NCBI GenBank assembly: GCA_018003515.1
Contig: JAGNDO010000008.1
Coordinates: 1 to 64,000, forward strand
Source: Caldilineaceae bacterium
GTDB taxonomy: Bacteria > Chloroflexota > Anaerolineae > Caldilineales > Caldilineaceae
DNA: 64,000 bases
Direction: 5' to 3'
Numbering within the stretch: the first letter of the stretch is position 1; the number at the start of each line of letters is the position of its first letter. Shown here piece by piece: positions 54,029 to 63,117 of the stretch. The translations under genes and the position numbers were made by a program. The notes beneath the pieces are model-generated. The model was not told the origin of the DNA. It ran no database searches and saw only the letters and a program-made list of their open reading frames with translations.

Positions 54029-55702
54029 GTGCAGGCAAGACCCCGGAATTACCAATTAGTGCTTCTACTCATTATCACCGCTATGCTCTTGGGTGCATGT
54101 GGGGGCAGCGGTACTGGCTCTACATGGTTCAATTTGCCCTCGGTTCCCGTCAAGATCCAAGCTGATGGTTCGGCCAAAGTCTTTGGCTTCGGCCTTGGTC
54201 CCGTTCTTACGGCGGATCAGGTCAGCCAGCTTCAGGCCGCCAACATCCAACAGTTGAACATTCGTGTGGGCCACAACGGCGTCCACCCCTATGCCAACGG
54301 CGAAGATCTGCCCTACCTCACCTGGGACGATGCTTCTTTTGCCACTGTGCAAGAGATCCTGCCCAAGGTGCCCAACCTGGCCAACGCCGGGACCATCTCC
54401 ACCGGGTTGACCTGGGCCCGGCGCATTGGTTTGGGCGCTGCCCTGAATCTGCCCGTGGGTGCTGGCCAGACAGCGTTGGACATTCCCAAGTGGAAGGGTG
54501 AAACCACCTTTACACCGGAAACCCCTGCCGCCACCACCATTGGCCCCTTTGATGTCAGCGGCTTGGCCATCGATAGCAGCGGCAGCATCAGTCTGGACGG
54601 CATGCCCCTCTCCCAATTGGAGAGCGCTCTGGGCATGAGTTTTGGGGTGAGTGTGCCGACGGACTTGCTCAGTACACTGTCCGCCATCGGTGCGCAGACC
54701 ATCTCGATTGCCACCAATCCCAACGGCATTGGCCTGGGCATGAACGGCAAGCCTCTGCCTGGCCTGGCCTATGACAGCGCCTCTTTGGGCCGCACCATGG
54801 CCCTGGTCGAACCCTTTGTCTCCGACCCGGCCCTGGTGGCGCAGATCAAGGATCTGTTGCCCAAGCTACCCGGTGCGGATGTGCGGATTGTGGCCGCACT
54901 CAATGGCCCGGCAGCAGGCAAGACCGCTTTGGGCAAACTTCCCTTTACCCTGAACGAACAAGGGCAGTTGGGCCTGTATGGGTTCAACCTCCTCACCCTG
55001 TTGCCCCCGGCCATGGTTGGGCAGTTGCAGGAAGCAAATCTGCAACAGTTGGATGTCAAGGTGATGGGCGTGGATCAAATTCTGCTGGCCGCCAACGGGG
55101 TCACCTTGCCCACGGTGGCGCTGAACGATGCCACGGTGCCGGCGGTCTCTCAGTTGGTGGGTTCCCTGGCTGGATGGCAACCCACGTTGATCTCTACCAT
55201 CGTGGATCTGCTCAAGGATACGGGCGTCTCTGCCAGCCTGAATCTGCCTGTCACCGCCGGTGCGGAAGCCGTCGCTGTGGGGGATCCCTTTGCAGATGGC
55301 ATCCAGGCCCCGAATTTGGGTGACTTTGCCCCGCCGGTCCTGCACATGAATGTGGCCTTTGACAAGAGCAACAAGCTCAAGTCGGTCGGGCCGCTCACGG
55401 GCCAGGATTTGGGCGTGGCGGTGGATCTGCCGGCCAGCCTCACCTCTATGTTGACCCAGGTCGGAGCCAATCAGGTTCAGGCTGTCAACACCCCTGGTCA
55501 GTTTGCCCTGCTGCTCAACCAGGAATCGGCTGTAGCGTTGCAGTACGATGTGGATTCCCTGGTCGAAGTGCTGCGACTGTTGGCTCCCTTTATGAAGGGC
55601 ACCCTGATGGAAGACCCCGGCATCAACGGCCTGATCCAGCAGCAAATTCTGCCCCTGGTCCCTGGCTCTGATGTCAACTTCAACTTGATGCTCAACCAGT
55701 AA
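54029..55702 (+). CDS. Lipoprotein made of four internal repeats, unknown function
   Basis: The 557-residue product has a lipoprotein signal peptide with lipobox LLGAC (Cys at about 24). The rest consists of about four diverged repeats of roughly 115-150 residues. Each has an N-G/N-Q-x-x-x-L/A-P-x-L/V start (NGEDLPYLTWDD, NGKPLPGLAYDS, NGVTLPTVALND, NQESAVALQYDV), followed by a hydrophobic helix, a L-P-x-V/L-P-G-x-D-V segment and a beta region. The GTG at 54029 with AAGGGAG 7 bases upstream is preferred to a TTG at 53984. It ends before a strong terminator. No known family was recognised. Confidence 0.75.
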   Translation: MQARPRNYQLVLLLIITAMLLGACGGSGTGSTWFNLPSVPVKIQADGSAKVFGFGLGPVLTADQVSQLQAANIQQLNIRVGHNGVHPYANGEDLPYLTWDDASFATVQEILPKVPNLANAGTISTGLTWARRIGLGAALNLPVGAGQTALDIPKWKGETTFTPETPAATTIGPFDVSGLAIDSSGSISLDGMPLSQLESALGMSFGVSVPTDLLSTLSAIGAQTISIATNPNGIGLGMNGKPLPGLAYDSASLGRTMALVEPFVSDPALVAQIKDLLPKLPGADVRIVAALNGPAAGKTALGKLPFTLNEQGQLGLYGFNLLTLLPPAMVGQLQEANLQQLDVKVMGVDQILLAANGVTLPTVALNDATVPAVSQLVGSLAGWQPTLISTIVDLLKDTGVSASLNLPVTAGAEAVAVGDPFADGIQAPNLGDFAPPVLHMNVAFDKSNKLKSVGPLTGQDLGVAVDLPASLTSMLTQVGANQVQAVNTPGQFALLLNQESAVALQYDVDSLVEVLRLLAPFMKGTLMEDPGINGLIQQQILPLVPGSDVNFNLMLNQ

Positions 55703-55742
55703 GCCTTCGACGGCACTTCTTGCGTTGATACGAGTGAAAAAC

Positions 55743-55780
55743 AAAGTGGGCCACCTTGATCAGGGTGGCCCACTTTTTCG
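55743..55780. terminator. Intrinsic terminator after the repeat lipoprotein
   Basis: AAAGTGGGCCACC (55743-55755) pairs with 55764-55776 and is followed by T residues. It may also serve the convergent gene. Confidence 0.9.
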
Positions 55781-55835
55781 TTTGGGTGCATAGTTTATGA
55801 CAGTGTATGGTCAAAAGATCATGTTGGGTATGGCC

Positions 55836-55905
55836 GTTCGCACCAGGGGGTGCGAACTCCGCTGGCGCATGACCACCTGAGAAGTCCGCACCCCCTGGTG
55901 CGGAC
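55836..55905. repeat. Pair of short perfect hairpins
   Basis: GTTCGCACC/GGTGCGAAC (55836-55857) and GTCCGCACC/GGTGCGGAC (55884-55905) are two versions of one palindrome in opposite order around a 26-base spacer. Confidence 0.75.
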
Positions 55906-55931
55906 GGGTCGGTGCCAGGCTCCCCATGAGT

Positions 55932-58613
55932 TCAGCCAGGCCGGGATGTGGACTCCGTGACGCCATCGCTACCCCTCCACGCCAAAATCCCCAACGCCAT
56001 CCAATTCCACGCCGCCAGATCCGGCAGGGCGCTGAAGGCGTCCACCTGGGCGTGGGCAAGACCAGCCACCAGCCCGGCGGCCACCGCCGCCCGTAGCCAC
56101 CTCTGCGTCGGGGTGGTGGGGTTGTCTTGACGGCGTAGCAAGCGCACGCCGATGACCAAGGCCGCACCCAGCCAGACCAGCCCCAGGATGCCGCCCCCCG
56201 TGGCCGCCTCCAGCCACAGGTTGTGGGGATGGAGCAGGTTTGGCTCGTTGGCGACTTGGGGCAAAAGATAGGCCGGATAGCGCCAAAAGAAGCGGCCCGG
56301 CCCCACCCCCAGCCACAGATGATCCAGCCACAGGGCCAGACTTCCCCGCCACACATAGAGCCGTCCGATCAGCGTGGCGCTGTTGGTCAGCCGCTCTCCC
56401 CACAGCCAAAGTATCCCCGCCCCGCCGCTCAACCCGACCAGTCCACCCCAAATCAGCAGACGGTTAACGCCTTCCCCCAACCTATTTGGCCCCGACCGGG
56501 CACCCAGCACCCACAAGACAACCACCCCGGCGGGGATGCCCAACAGCCACGCCCCCCGGCTGGCGGTCAGCGCCAAAGCCGCCACGATGATCAGCCCGGC
56601 CCCGGTCCAGATCCAGCGCGCTCGGCCCGGCACAGCGGCGAACCCAATGGCCAGGAATAAACAGCGTTCCAAATAGAGGGCCATGTGGTTGGGCGAAAAG
56701 GTGGGGCCGGTCAAGCGGCGCACGCCATCCACCACCGTGCCGTCTCCCCCGGCCCAGGAGTAGATCCCCACTCCCGCGGCCAAGGTGGCCCCCAGGACCG
56801 CCGCCCCCAGAATCATGCGTTGGTGGCGCACGTCCACGGCCAGAAGCCGCATCCCAGCGTAGAGCAAAAGTGGGACCAGCACGGTCTGGGTCAGCCCGGC
56901 GGCGTAGGCCATCCACGGCCAGCCTTGCAGCGCGCCCAGGATGCCCAGCCCCAACCAGGCCAAGGCCAGCCAGTCGGTGGCGACTACCTTCCGGGAAGGG
57001 GCCACTAAATCTGTCATATTCCAAAATTTTGTGGCCCCTTCCCGGAAGGTTTGCAGCAGGGCGGGCAGGGTGGCAAACAGGGCGGCATAGGCGGGGGGGA
57101 CGGTCAAGACCCCGGTCACCAGGGCCAGCTCTTTGTGATAGATGTGGAAGGGCAGCAGAACGACGGTCAACCCCAGCCCCAGGCGTGCGCCCTGTCTGGC
57201 CTCGGCCAGGAAGCCCAGGGCGGCCAGAAGCCAACACAGGACGATGAGGGGCGGCCAAGTGGTCAGAAAATAGACCCCGACCAAGATCGCCCAGGCCCCA
57301 GCCCGCAGCCAAAGCGGATGGCGCATCCAGCCTTTGCCCCAGGCCGCCCAGGGCAGCAGCCGGGATGCGGCCCATGCTCGCCAAATCGTCACCAGGCTGG
57401 CGGCGAACAGGAAGAACCAGCGCCATCCGAATCCTGGCAGGGGGGAGGGGTGTGGGCGTGGCCCGGTTGGGATGGCCGCGCTGAGGGCGGCGAAGACGGG
57501 GCTGGGGGTGTCGGTGCCGGGGGCGTCTACCAGGGCGAACCCCCACAGGGGATCTGTGATGGGGACGGCGGGGCGGTCGATAGCCCAGCCCAGGGCGGCC
57601 AACCACGGCCATTCTTGCCAGGCCAGGGCGGTGGCTTCCTGGGCAAAGCGGATCTGGTTGGTCTCCGAGACCGTGCCCCAGGGGGAGAACATGCGCTGAT
57701 TCCAGCCGGCGCGCACGGCCCATACGGGGGTGGCGGCGTCCCCGGCGGCCAGCATGGCCCGGCGCACCAGCTCGGCCCGGCGGAAGTTGAGCGCGCCGGG
57801 GTCGGGCGGGGCGGCGGGGGGGAGGCCAAAGCCGAAGGGCTGCACGGCCACGGCGTCGAAATGGGGGGCGGCCCCGGCGGCATAGAGCCGCTCTAAGAAG
57901 TAGACCTCGTCGATGGCCATGTGACCCCGGTCCACCGTGGGGGCCAGGGCGGCCAGGAGGATCACGGCATCCGGGTCGGCGGTGCGCAGGGCGGGGCTGG
58001 CCGCGGCCAGGAGGCGGGCATAGGCAATGGGGTCGATCAGCCGGTTGCCCCAGTGGGGGGCCACGTTGGGCTCGTCCCAAAGCTGGTAAAAGGTGACGTG
58101 GGGACCATAGCGAGCGGCCACGGCCGCGGCAAAACGGGCGAAATCAGCGGGCTGTACCGGAGGCGCAAAGGGGTTGTCTGCGCCCCCCCGGTCCTGATCC
58201 GCCCGGGCCCAATCGGGGCTGCCGTCCAGTACCAAAACTGGGATCATCTCGTTTTCAACAAAAGCGGCCATCAGATCATCCGTGACAGCCCAATCGAAGC
58301 GGCCCGGCTGGGGCTCCAGGTGTTGCCAGTCCAGACGCTGACGCACCCAGCCAAAGCCAGCGGCCCGCAGCCGGGCCAGATCTGCCCGGCGCTGGCTGGG
58401 GGAGAGATGCGCCAGGTCTACGGTGACGCCCTGGAAGGGGACGATTTGCTCTTGGAGTGGGGGGGTGGGGCGGATGCCGGCTTGCTGTTGGGCGCGGTTT
58501 TGCACCCCGGCCAGCAGGATCAGCCCCCCGGCCAGGCCGATCCAGATCAGCAGCCGTACCCCGGCCAGGATGGGGCGGAGAGGGGGACGGAGGGCGGGGC
58601 GGGGGTCAACCAA
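55932..58613 (-). CDS. Glycosidase-like domain fused to an O-antigen ligase-type membrane protein
   Basis: The 893-residue product has an N-terminal transmembrane helix (about 20-40). A TIM-barrel glycosidase-like domain (GH39/cellulase-like clan, about 55-390) carries YQLWDEPNVAPHW near 176-188. That is the place of the catalytic Asn-Glu-Pro segment of clan GH-A, with Asp in place of Asn. From about 405 to 870 there are a dozen or more transmembrane helices with a Wzy/WaaL (O-antigen ligase/polymerase) pattern, including an extracellular loop with GPTFSPNHMALYLE and LLHPHNLWLEAATGGG with the family His. The TTG start at 58613 overlaps the CHAT gene by 8 bases. The substrate is unknown. Confidence 0.8.
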   Translation of the reverse strand: MVDPRPALRPPLRPILAGVRLLIWIGLAGGLILLAGVQNRAQQQAGIRPTPPLQEQIVPFQGVTVDLAHLSPSQRRADLARLRAAGFGWVRQRLDWQHLEPQPGRFDWAVTDDLMAAFVENEMIPVLVLDGSPDWARADQDRGGADNPFAPPVQPADFARFAAAVAARYGPHVTFYQLWDEPNVAPHWGNRLIDPIAYARLLAAASPALRTADPDAVILLAALAPTVDRGHMAIDEVYFLERLYAAGAAPHFDAVAVQPFGFGLPPAAPPDPGALNFRRAELVRRAMLAAGDAATPVWAVRAGWNQRMFSPWGTVSETNQIRFAQEATALAWQEWPWLAALGWAIDRPAVPITDPLWGFALVDAPGTDTPSPVFAALSAAIPTGPRPHPSPLPGFGWRWFFLFAASLVTIWRAWAASRLLPWAAWGKGWMRHPLWLRAGAWAILVGVYFLTTWPPLIVLCWLLAALGFLAEARQGARLGLGLTVVLLPFHIYHKELALVTGVLTVPPAYAALFATLPALLQTFREGATKFWNMTDLVAPSRKVVATDWLALAWLGLGILGALQGWPWMAYAAGLTQTVLVPLLLYAGMRLLAVDVRHQRMILGAAVLGATLAAGVGIYSWAGGDGTVVDGVRRLTGPTFSPNHMALYLERCLFLAIGFAAVPGRARWIWTGAGLIIVAALALTASRGAWLLGIPAGVVVLWVLGARSGPNRLGEGVNRLLIWGGLVGLSGGAGILWLWGERLTNSATLIGRLYVWRGSLALWLDHLWLGVGPGRFFWRYPAYLLPQVANEPNLLHPHNLWLEAATGGGILGLVWLGAALVIGVRLLRRQDNPTTPTQRWLRAAVAAGLVAGLAHAQVDAFSALPDLAAWNWMALGILAWRGSDGVTESTSRPG

Positions 58614-60006
58614 TGTGGGTTTGGATGAGGCTTTCGAGGCGCTGCACGGTGTCTTGCTGGTCCATGATATTCTCCTCCAGGCGGCGAATTGCCACAGAAA
58701 CTGGGTCGCCGTGCTGGCGGCGTGCGTACAGCCCCTGTAATTGAGTCAGGTTGTTCCACAGATCTTTTAAGGCTTGGTGTTGTTGAATGGCTAACAGTTT
58801 CAAGTCTCCTGTAAAGTTATCGGGCGAACGTTGTAAGAATGAATCGATCCAGATGCGAATGGAGGTGATCTCCATTTCTGGGGCCGGGGGGGGCGGCGGG
58901 ACCGGGTTTGGGATGGAGGGGGGTGGGTTGACGGACGGCAGGTTGAAGATGACGCCGTCCTGGCTGTTGAGCCACAGCACGGGTGTGCCGAAGCTGGTGT
59001 CGCCGTTGTTGAGGGCGAAGAGTCCGCTGCGGGCCTGGGCCACGGCGGCGTCCACCCGACCGGCGCAGGGGCCATCCATCAGGCTGGTGTAGAGCAGTTG
59101 GGAAAAGCGCATGGCGGCCTGGTCTTTGATGGCATATTGCATCCCGATCACCGCCGGCAGACCGGATTGCAGCAGGTGTGCGCCCAGGCTGTTCATGGGG
59201 GTGGGGGCGGCGTCTCGGGCGGTTTGGCAGGCGTTGAGGACAACCAGTTTGACCGAATCGGTCCATTCCAGGGCCGTGCGCAGGCTGTCCGGCGAGACGA
59301 AGGTCGGCTCGCCATCCTGCCAGAGCAAGAGGCCGTCGGGCTGGCCGTGGGTGACGATGTGCAGGATGTCGGGCCGTTCTCGCTCCAGGGCCTGGCCTAA
59401 CTCAAGCACATTGAATTTTCCAGGCAGGGGGATCAGGGTGATGCGTCCCTGGGCCACTTTGTTTAGTCCGGCGCGGAGAGCTACTTCTTCGGCTGCGCCA
59501 TCAATCTGGCCTGTGGGGTCCGTAGGCAGGGCCAGGAGCAGTTTGAGGGGCAATGTGGCGGTCAGGGGTCGAGACGGTCCCACATAGCGGTGCAGGGTCT
59601 CCATGCGCACCAGGAGGATGCGCTTGTTGGCGGCCAGGGTGCGGCGGCGATCCGGGTCGCGCAGGATCTCCCAGGGCAGGGCGGCCACGGTGGGTGGGCG
59701 CAGATTCAGGCGCACCCGCAGCCCGGCCACCTGATCCCGGTCCAGTTCGGATTGGGCCGTCACCCACAGGTCGCGCAGATCCGCATGGATCAGGGCGCGA
59801 AAGAGTTGGCTGCCCTGTTGGGCGATGTTGAGCGGGCCACTCTTGCCCGTGTCGGCCTGGGCGTCAAAGTCCTGCCATTCGGCCAGGGTACTCTCCTGGT
59901 CAAACTTGCCCTCCGCACTCTGGCCTCGATAGGTCACGGTGGTGAGGAAGGGGCGGTGGTTGCCCTGGATGGTGATGTCAAAGTTTTCAAAGGTGCATGG
60001 GATCAT
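58606..60006 (-). CDS. CHAT-domain caspase-like protease
   Basis: The 466-residue product has an N-terminal alpha/beta region (about 1-120). A CHAT domain (about 140-360) holds the dyad His in HIVTHGQPD (about 219) and Cys in VLNACQTARD (about 260). A Pro-rich linker (PPPPPAPE) and a C-terminal helical domain with coiled-coil character (about 375-466) follow. CHAT proteases act in signalling and in defence, often cleaving a partner made by a neighbouring gene. Here the only coupled gene is the glycosidase/O-antigen-ligase fusion. The ATG at 60006 is chosen; an upstream extension would enter repeats. Confidence 0.88.
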   Translation of the reverse strand: MIPCTFENFDITIQGNHRPFLTTVTYRGQSAEGKFDQESTLAEWQDFDAQADTGKSGPLNIAQQGSQLFRALIHADLRDLWVTAQSELDRDQVAGLRVRLNLRPPTVAALPWEILRDPDRRRTLAANKRILLVRMETLHRYVGPSRPLTATLPLKLLLALPTDPTGQIDGAAEEVALRAGLNKVAQGRITLIPLPGKFNVLELGQALERERPDILHIVTHGQPDGLLLWQDGEPTFVSPDSLRTALEWTDSVKLVVLNACQTARDAAPTPMNSLGAHLLQSGLPAVIGMQYAIKDQAAMRFSQLLYTSLMDGPCAGRVDAAVAQARSGLFALNNGDTSFGTPVLWLNSQDGVIFNLPSVNPPPSIPNPVPPPPPAPEMEITSIRIWIDSFLQRSPDNFTGDLKLLAIQQHQALKDLWNNLTQLQGLYARRQHGDPVSVAIRRLEENIMDQQDTVQRLESLIQTHIG

Positions 60007-60073
60007 GGCGGGTTTCGGTGATGGGTTTCGATGTGAGTTGAGATTGAGAGATTGGGAGATTGGGCGGTCATCG

Positions 60074-60158
60074 TTCACATCCCTTGGCCCCCCGGTCCCC
60101 AATTCTGGGGGAGGTTGTGGACAGTTCCCCCAAAGTTGGGGGGCTAGGGGGCGGGTGA
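60074..60158. repeat. Dispersed palindromic repeat, family B
   Basis: GTTCACATCCCTTGGCCCCC...CCCCAATTCTGGGGG and CCCCCAAAGTTGGGGG hairpins. It is surrounded by GAGATTGGG / CCCAATCTC units (60042-60065, 60183-60203). Confidence 0.8.
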
Positions 60159-60226
60159 TTGGGCGATTCTGTCTCGGTACTCTCCCAATCTCTCAATCTC
60201 CAAATTACGTAACCACCAGCCCTAAG

Positions 60227-60255
60227 TTGACACAGATAGGGGCCAAGGCTACAAT
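60227..60255 (+). promoter_or_regulatory. Consensus-like promoter giving a leaderless transcript
   Basis: TTGACA (60227-60232), 17 bases, TACAAT (60250-60255). The ATG at 60263 lies 7 bases after the -10 box, just where transcription should start. Confidence 0.75.
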
Positions 60256-60262
60256 TTTGCCT

Positions 60263-61240
60263 ATGCGCTCACTTCCTGTATCACCCAAAGCTTTGGCGGA
60301 CAGCCGCCGTAAACTTGGTCAACTGGGCCAACTGGGCCAACGATTGACCCGGCTGGTGATGAACCATCCTTGGTTCAAGTTCGACAGCCGGGCGGATCAA
60401 CCTGTGGATGATCTGTGGGACCGGATCGGGGTGGCCGCCGCCTTGATCGTGCTTGGTCTGGGGGCCAGTCTGCTTTTGCGTCTGGACCCCATCAATCTGG
60501 AAACTTGGGTGTTGGGCTCCCCAATCAGCTTGACGATAACGGCCACGACGTTGATGGCGGTTCTTCTGGCGGTGATGGCGGCCACATTGGCCGAGAGCGT
60601 GGTGCGTACCCACCCCATCCTGCACTCATTGCCCACGTTGACCGGTGTGCGGGTGACGTGGATGTTCTGGGCGCTGCCCGCGGCCTTGGTGGTGATCTCC
60701 GCCCTGCTCTTGCCCCTGGCCCCCAGCCGCCTGATTCAAGCCCTGGCCTTGCTCTTTGTGGGGATCATCTTTGCCCTGGCCCTGGCCCTGCTGCACGGCA
60801 GTGTGGAGCGAGGGCGTTCCGGTTTTCGGCGGGCACGCATTCTGCTCAATGTGCTGACCTATGGATCAGCGTTGCTGCTCTTTTTGCTGGTCTATCAAAC
60901 CCGCACCCGTAGTTTGCTGTCTGGCAGCTTGGTGGCGTTGACGGCCATGTTGCTGGCGGTGGAACTGCTGCGCACCCATGCCGTGCGTCCTCGGCATGTT
61001 TTTATGTATGCCGCCATCACCGGGGCCATCTTGGGGCAGATCACCTGGGCGCTCAACTATTGGCTGCTGCCAGGCTTGACCGGCGGCTTGATCCTGACGT
61101 TGATCTTCTATTTGGTGGTGGGGCTGGCCCAACAAGGGCTTCAGGCCGGTCTGACCCGCCGGGTGTTGATCGAATTTGCTGTCTTCGCCCTGCTGGCCCT
61201 GATCTTGATCGCTGTGGTGGGGCCGGGGTTTGAAGGATAG
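60263..61240 (+). CDS. Multi-pass membrane protein, DUF5656-like, unknown function
   Basis: The 325-residue product has a basic cytoplasmic N-terminus (about 1-55, with a L-G-Q repeat) and about nine hydrophobic helices from residue 58 to the end. It resembles a family of membrane proteins of Chloroflexota (DUF5656), a recognition from memory and not certain. The start at 60263 is supported by the promoter position. It is divergent from the CHAT gene. Confidence 0.75.
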   Translation: MRSLPVSPKALADSRRKLGQLGQLGQRLTRLVMNHPWFKFDSRADQPVDDLWDRIGVAAALIVLGLGASLLLRLDPINLETWVLGSPISLTITATTLMAVLLAVMAATLAESVVRTHPILHSLPTLTGVRVTWMFWALPAALVVISALLLPLAPSRLIQALALLFVGIIFALALALLHGSVERGRSGFRRARILLNVLTYGSALLLFLLVYQTRTRSLLSGSLVALTAMLLAVELLRTHAVRPRHVFMYAAITGAILGQITWALNYWLLPGLTGGLILTLIFYLVVGLAQQGLQAGLTRRVLIEFAVFALLALILIAVVGPGFEG

Positions 61241-61398
61241 AGATAGAGATAGAGATAGAGATAGAGTGATGAGTAATTTGTTGTGAAGCGGGGGGATCGC
61301 TCTTTATTGCTCATCTCCCCATCTCCTTGTCTCCTTGTCTCCTTGTCTCCTTGTCTCCTTGTCTCCTTGTCTCCTTGTCTCCTTGTCTCCTTGTCTCC
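61241..61398. repeat. Two tandem repeat blocks (GATAGA and TCTCCTTG)
   Basis: A GATAGA tandem of about five units starts just before 61241 and runs to about 61266. Nine perfect copies of the 8-base unit TCTCCTTG cover 61322-61393. They lie 10 bases beyond the stop of the PfpI-family gene. Confidence 0.9.
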
Positions 61399-61403
61399 CC
61401 ACC

Positions 61404-61928
61404 TCACCCCTCTGCGATGGCCGCGACCAACTCTCGGCAAAAGTCGGGGATGTCGGCCACGACTCGGCCCCAAACCAGGTTGCCGCTGCGAAAGGCGGCT
61501 TCGTCCCGCCAGGTGGCCCCGGCATTGAGCAGGTCGTCTTTGATGCCTTCGCTGCCGGTGGCCTCATGACCGGCCACGATGCCGGCGCTGATGCCCACCA
61601 GCCCGGCGTGGCAGATCATCCCCACAGGCTTGCCAGCCGCATAGATCTCTTTGACCAGCCGTTTCACCCCAGGGTAGCGGCGAATTTTATCCGGTGCCCA
61701 GCCGCCGGGCACCACCACGGCGTCAAAGTCGGCTGGATTCACATCGTCACAGCCCACGTCCGCCGTGGCTTGCAGGGCGACCTTGCCCGTATAGCGCTCC
61801 CCAGCCTTGAGGCCCACCACGATCACCTGGGCCCCTTCCTCCTGTAGACGCATGACCGGCACCCAAAACTCCAAATCCTCAAAGCCTGGACCGACCAAAA
61901 AAGCCACTCGTTTTCCTTGAAGTCGCAT
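61404..61928 (-). CDS. DJ-1/PfpI family protein
   Basis: The 174-residue class I glutamine-amidotransferase-like protein has the nucleophile elbow MICHAGLVG with Cys at 106 and His 107, and a conserved Glu at 17 (GFEDLEF). PfpI-type members are called intracellular proteases, deglycases or stress proteins; the precise reaction cannot be read from sequence. A 'VVPGGWAPD' loop is near 72. The upstream gene ends 21 bases away on the same strand. Confidence 0.9.
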   Translation of the reverse strand: MRLQGKRVAFLVGPGFEDLEFWVPVMRLQEEGAQVIVVGLKAGERYTGKVALQATADVGCDDVNPADFDAVVVPGGWAPDKIRRYPGVKRLVKEIYAAGKPVGMICHAGLVGISAGIVAGHEATGSEGIKDDLLNAGATWRDEAAFRSGNLVWGRVVADIPDFCRELVAAIAEG

Positions 61929-61949
61929 CGCTTTCTCCCTTTGTTGCCC

Positions 61950-63032
61950 TTATGATTCCGCTAATCCCGCGGTTTGCCACAATCGATCATGGTTGTGACG
62001 CCATCCCTCCCACTCCTCCCCGTTGCTGGCCAGGGTGAGGAGTGTGTCGTTGAGCAGGGCATTGATGGGGGTGGGAATCCCCGTGGCCCGCCCCTGACGC
62101 ACCACCGCGCCATTGAGCCAGGCCACTTCGTTGTGAGCTTTGCCCCGGCTCAGGTCCATGTGCAGGCTGGGCATTTTGCTGCCTCTGGCTCCGCCCACAA
62201 TGCGTCTCAGGGCTATGCGCAACAAGCCCTTGGGTGCATGGCGGATCAGGGGAGCCAACCGCCCCAGGGGATAAGGGTCCATGTTCAGGGGCCGAATGCC
62301 CGTGTGGGCCATCACCGCCAAGGTCTCCCGCCAGGCCGCGATTTCCAGATTCAACATGCGGGGGTCGGTGAACGCTTCTTTGGGCGGCTCGTCCAAGATG
62401 GCGCACAGGGCGTTCCCCATCATATTCATGAGCAGTTTGGTCCACTTCATGTCTTGGGCATTTGGGCGCATGTGGACGCGGATGCCCGCCCGTTCCAGCG
62501 CGACCACGCTCTCCTTCAGGTTGTAGGGGGGATTGGTCTCATCCCAGGCGGCCAGGCTGATGCTATAGTCCGACTTCTCCACGCGGATGTGGCCAGGGGC
62601 CAAGACCGAGACCGGTGCGGTGATGGAGCCGGCGATCACATGGTCTTTGCCCACCAGGGCGGCCAACCGTTCTTCGTTGCCCACCCCATTTTGCAGACTC
62701 AAGATCACGGGCGCGGGGACGCCGGTTGCGGCCACCGCCGCGGCCAGCTCACTCGCCACCCCATCCGTGTCATAGCTCTTGACCGTGATGATGGCCAGAT
62801 CGAAGGCCACATCCATCTCCATGGCCAAGGTGAACGCTTCGGCTACGCTGACCACAATGCCCAGATTGTCGATGCGCTGGGTCTCTGCGGCCTCCTCAAT
62901 GCGCAGACCGGCGGCGTGGACAGCCTGGGCCAGGGCGGGACGGCCGACCAGAATCACAGAATCGCCATTTTGAGCCAGCTTGCCACCGATCAGGCAACCA
63001 ATGGCACCGGCCCCAAGGATCAAGATGTTCAA
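61950..63032 (-). CDS. panE: Ketopantoate reductase-like dehydrogenase
   Basis: The 360-residue product starts with a Rossmann motif ILILGAGAIGCLIGGKLA. It has an ApbA/PanE N-terminal domain with SLQNGVGNEERLA and AGSITAPV near 110-145. The C-terminal helical domain carries KWTKLLMNMMGNALCAI (the catalytic Lys is expected here) and EVAWLNGAVVRQG. It would reduce 2-dehydropantoate to pantoate with NADPH, or a similar 2-oxo acid. A TTG at 63032 preceded by AGGAG is chosen over an ATG at 63068. It is somewhat longer than E. coli PanE, so the substrate may differ. Confidence 0.85.
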   Translation of the reverse strand: MNILILGAGAIGCLIGGKLAQNGDSVILVGRPALAQAVHAAGLRIEEAAETQRIDNLGIVVSVAEAFTLAMEMDVAFDLAIITVKSYDTDGVASELAAAVAATGVPAPVILSLQNGVGNEERLAALVGKDHVIAGSITAPVSVLAPGHIRVEKSDYSISLAAWDETNPPYNLKESVVALERAGIRVHMRPNAQDMKWTKLLMNMMGNALCAILDEPPKEAFTDPRMLNLEIAAWRETLAVMAHTGIRPLNMDPYPLGRLAPLIRHAPKGLLRIALRRIVGGARGSKMPSLHMDLSRGKAHNEVAWLNGAVVRQGRATGIPTPINALLNDTLLTLASNGEEWEGWRHNHDRLWQTAGLAES

Positions 63033-63063
63033 GAGATCTCCTGTTTTTTTGAGAATGAAGGTA

Positions 63064-63117
63064 ATCATTCCCCCCCGGCCCCCCGGCCCCCAAAGTTGGG
63101 GGGCCAGGGGGGGGCGG
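63064..63117. repeat. Shortened family B palindromic repeat
   Basis: CCCCCCCGGCCCCCCGGCCC followed by CCCCCAAAGTTGGGGGGCC. Confidence 0.7.

Noticed and set aside
61322-61398. CRISPR array
   Set aside because: The 8-base units are directly adjacent with no spacers; it is a simple tandem repeat.
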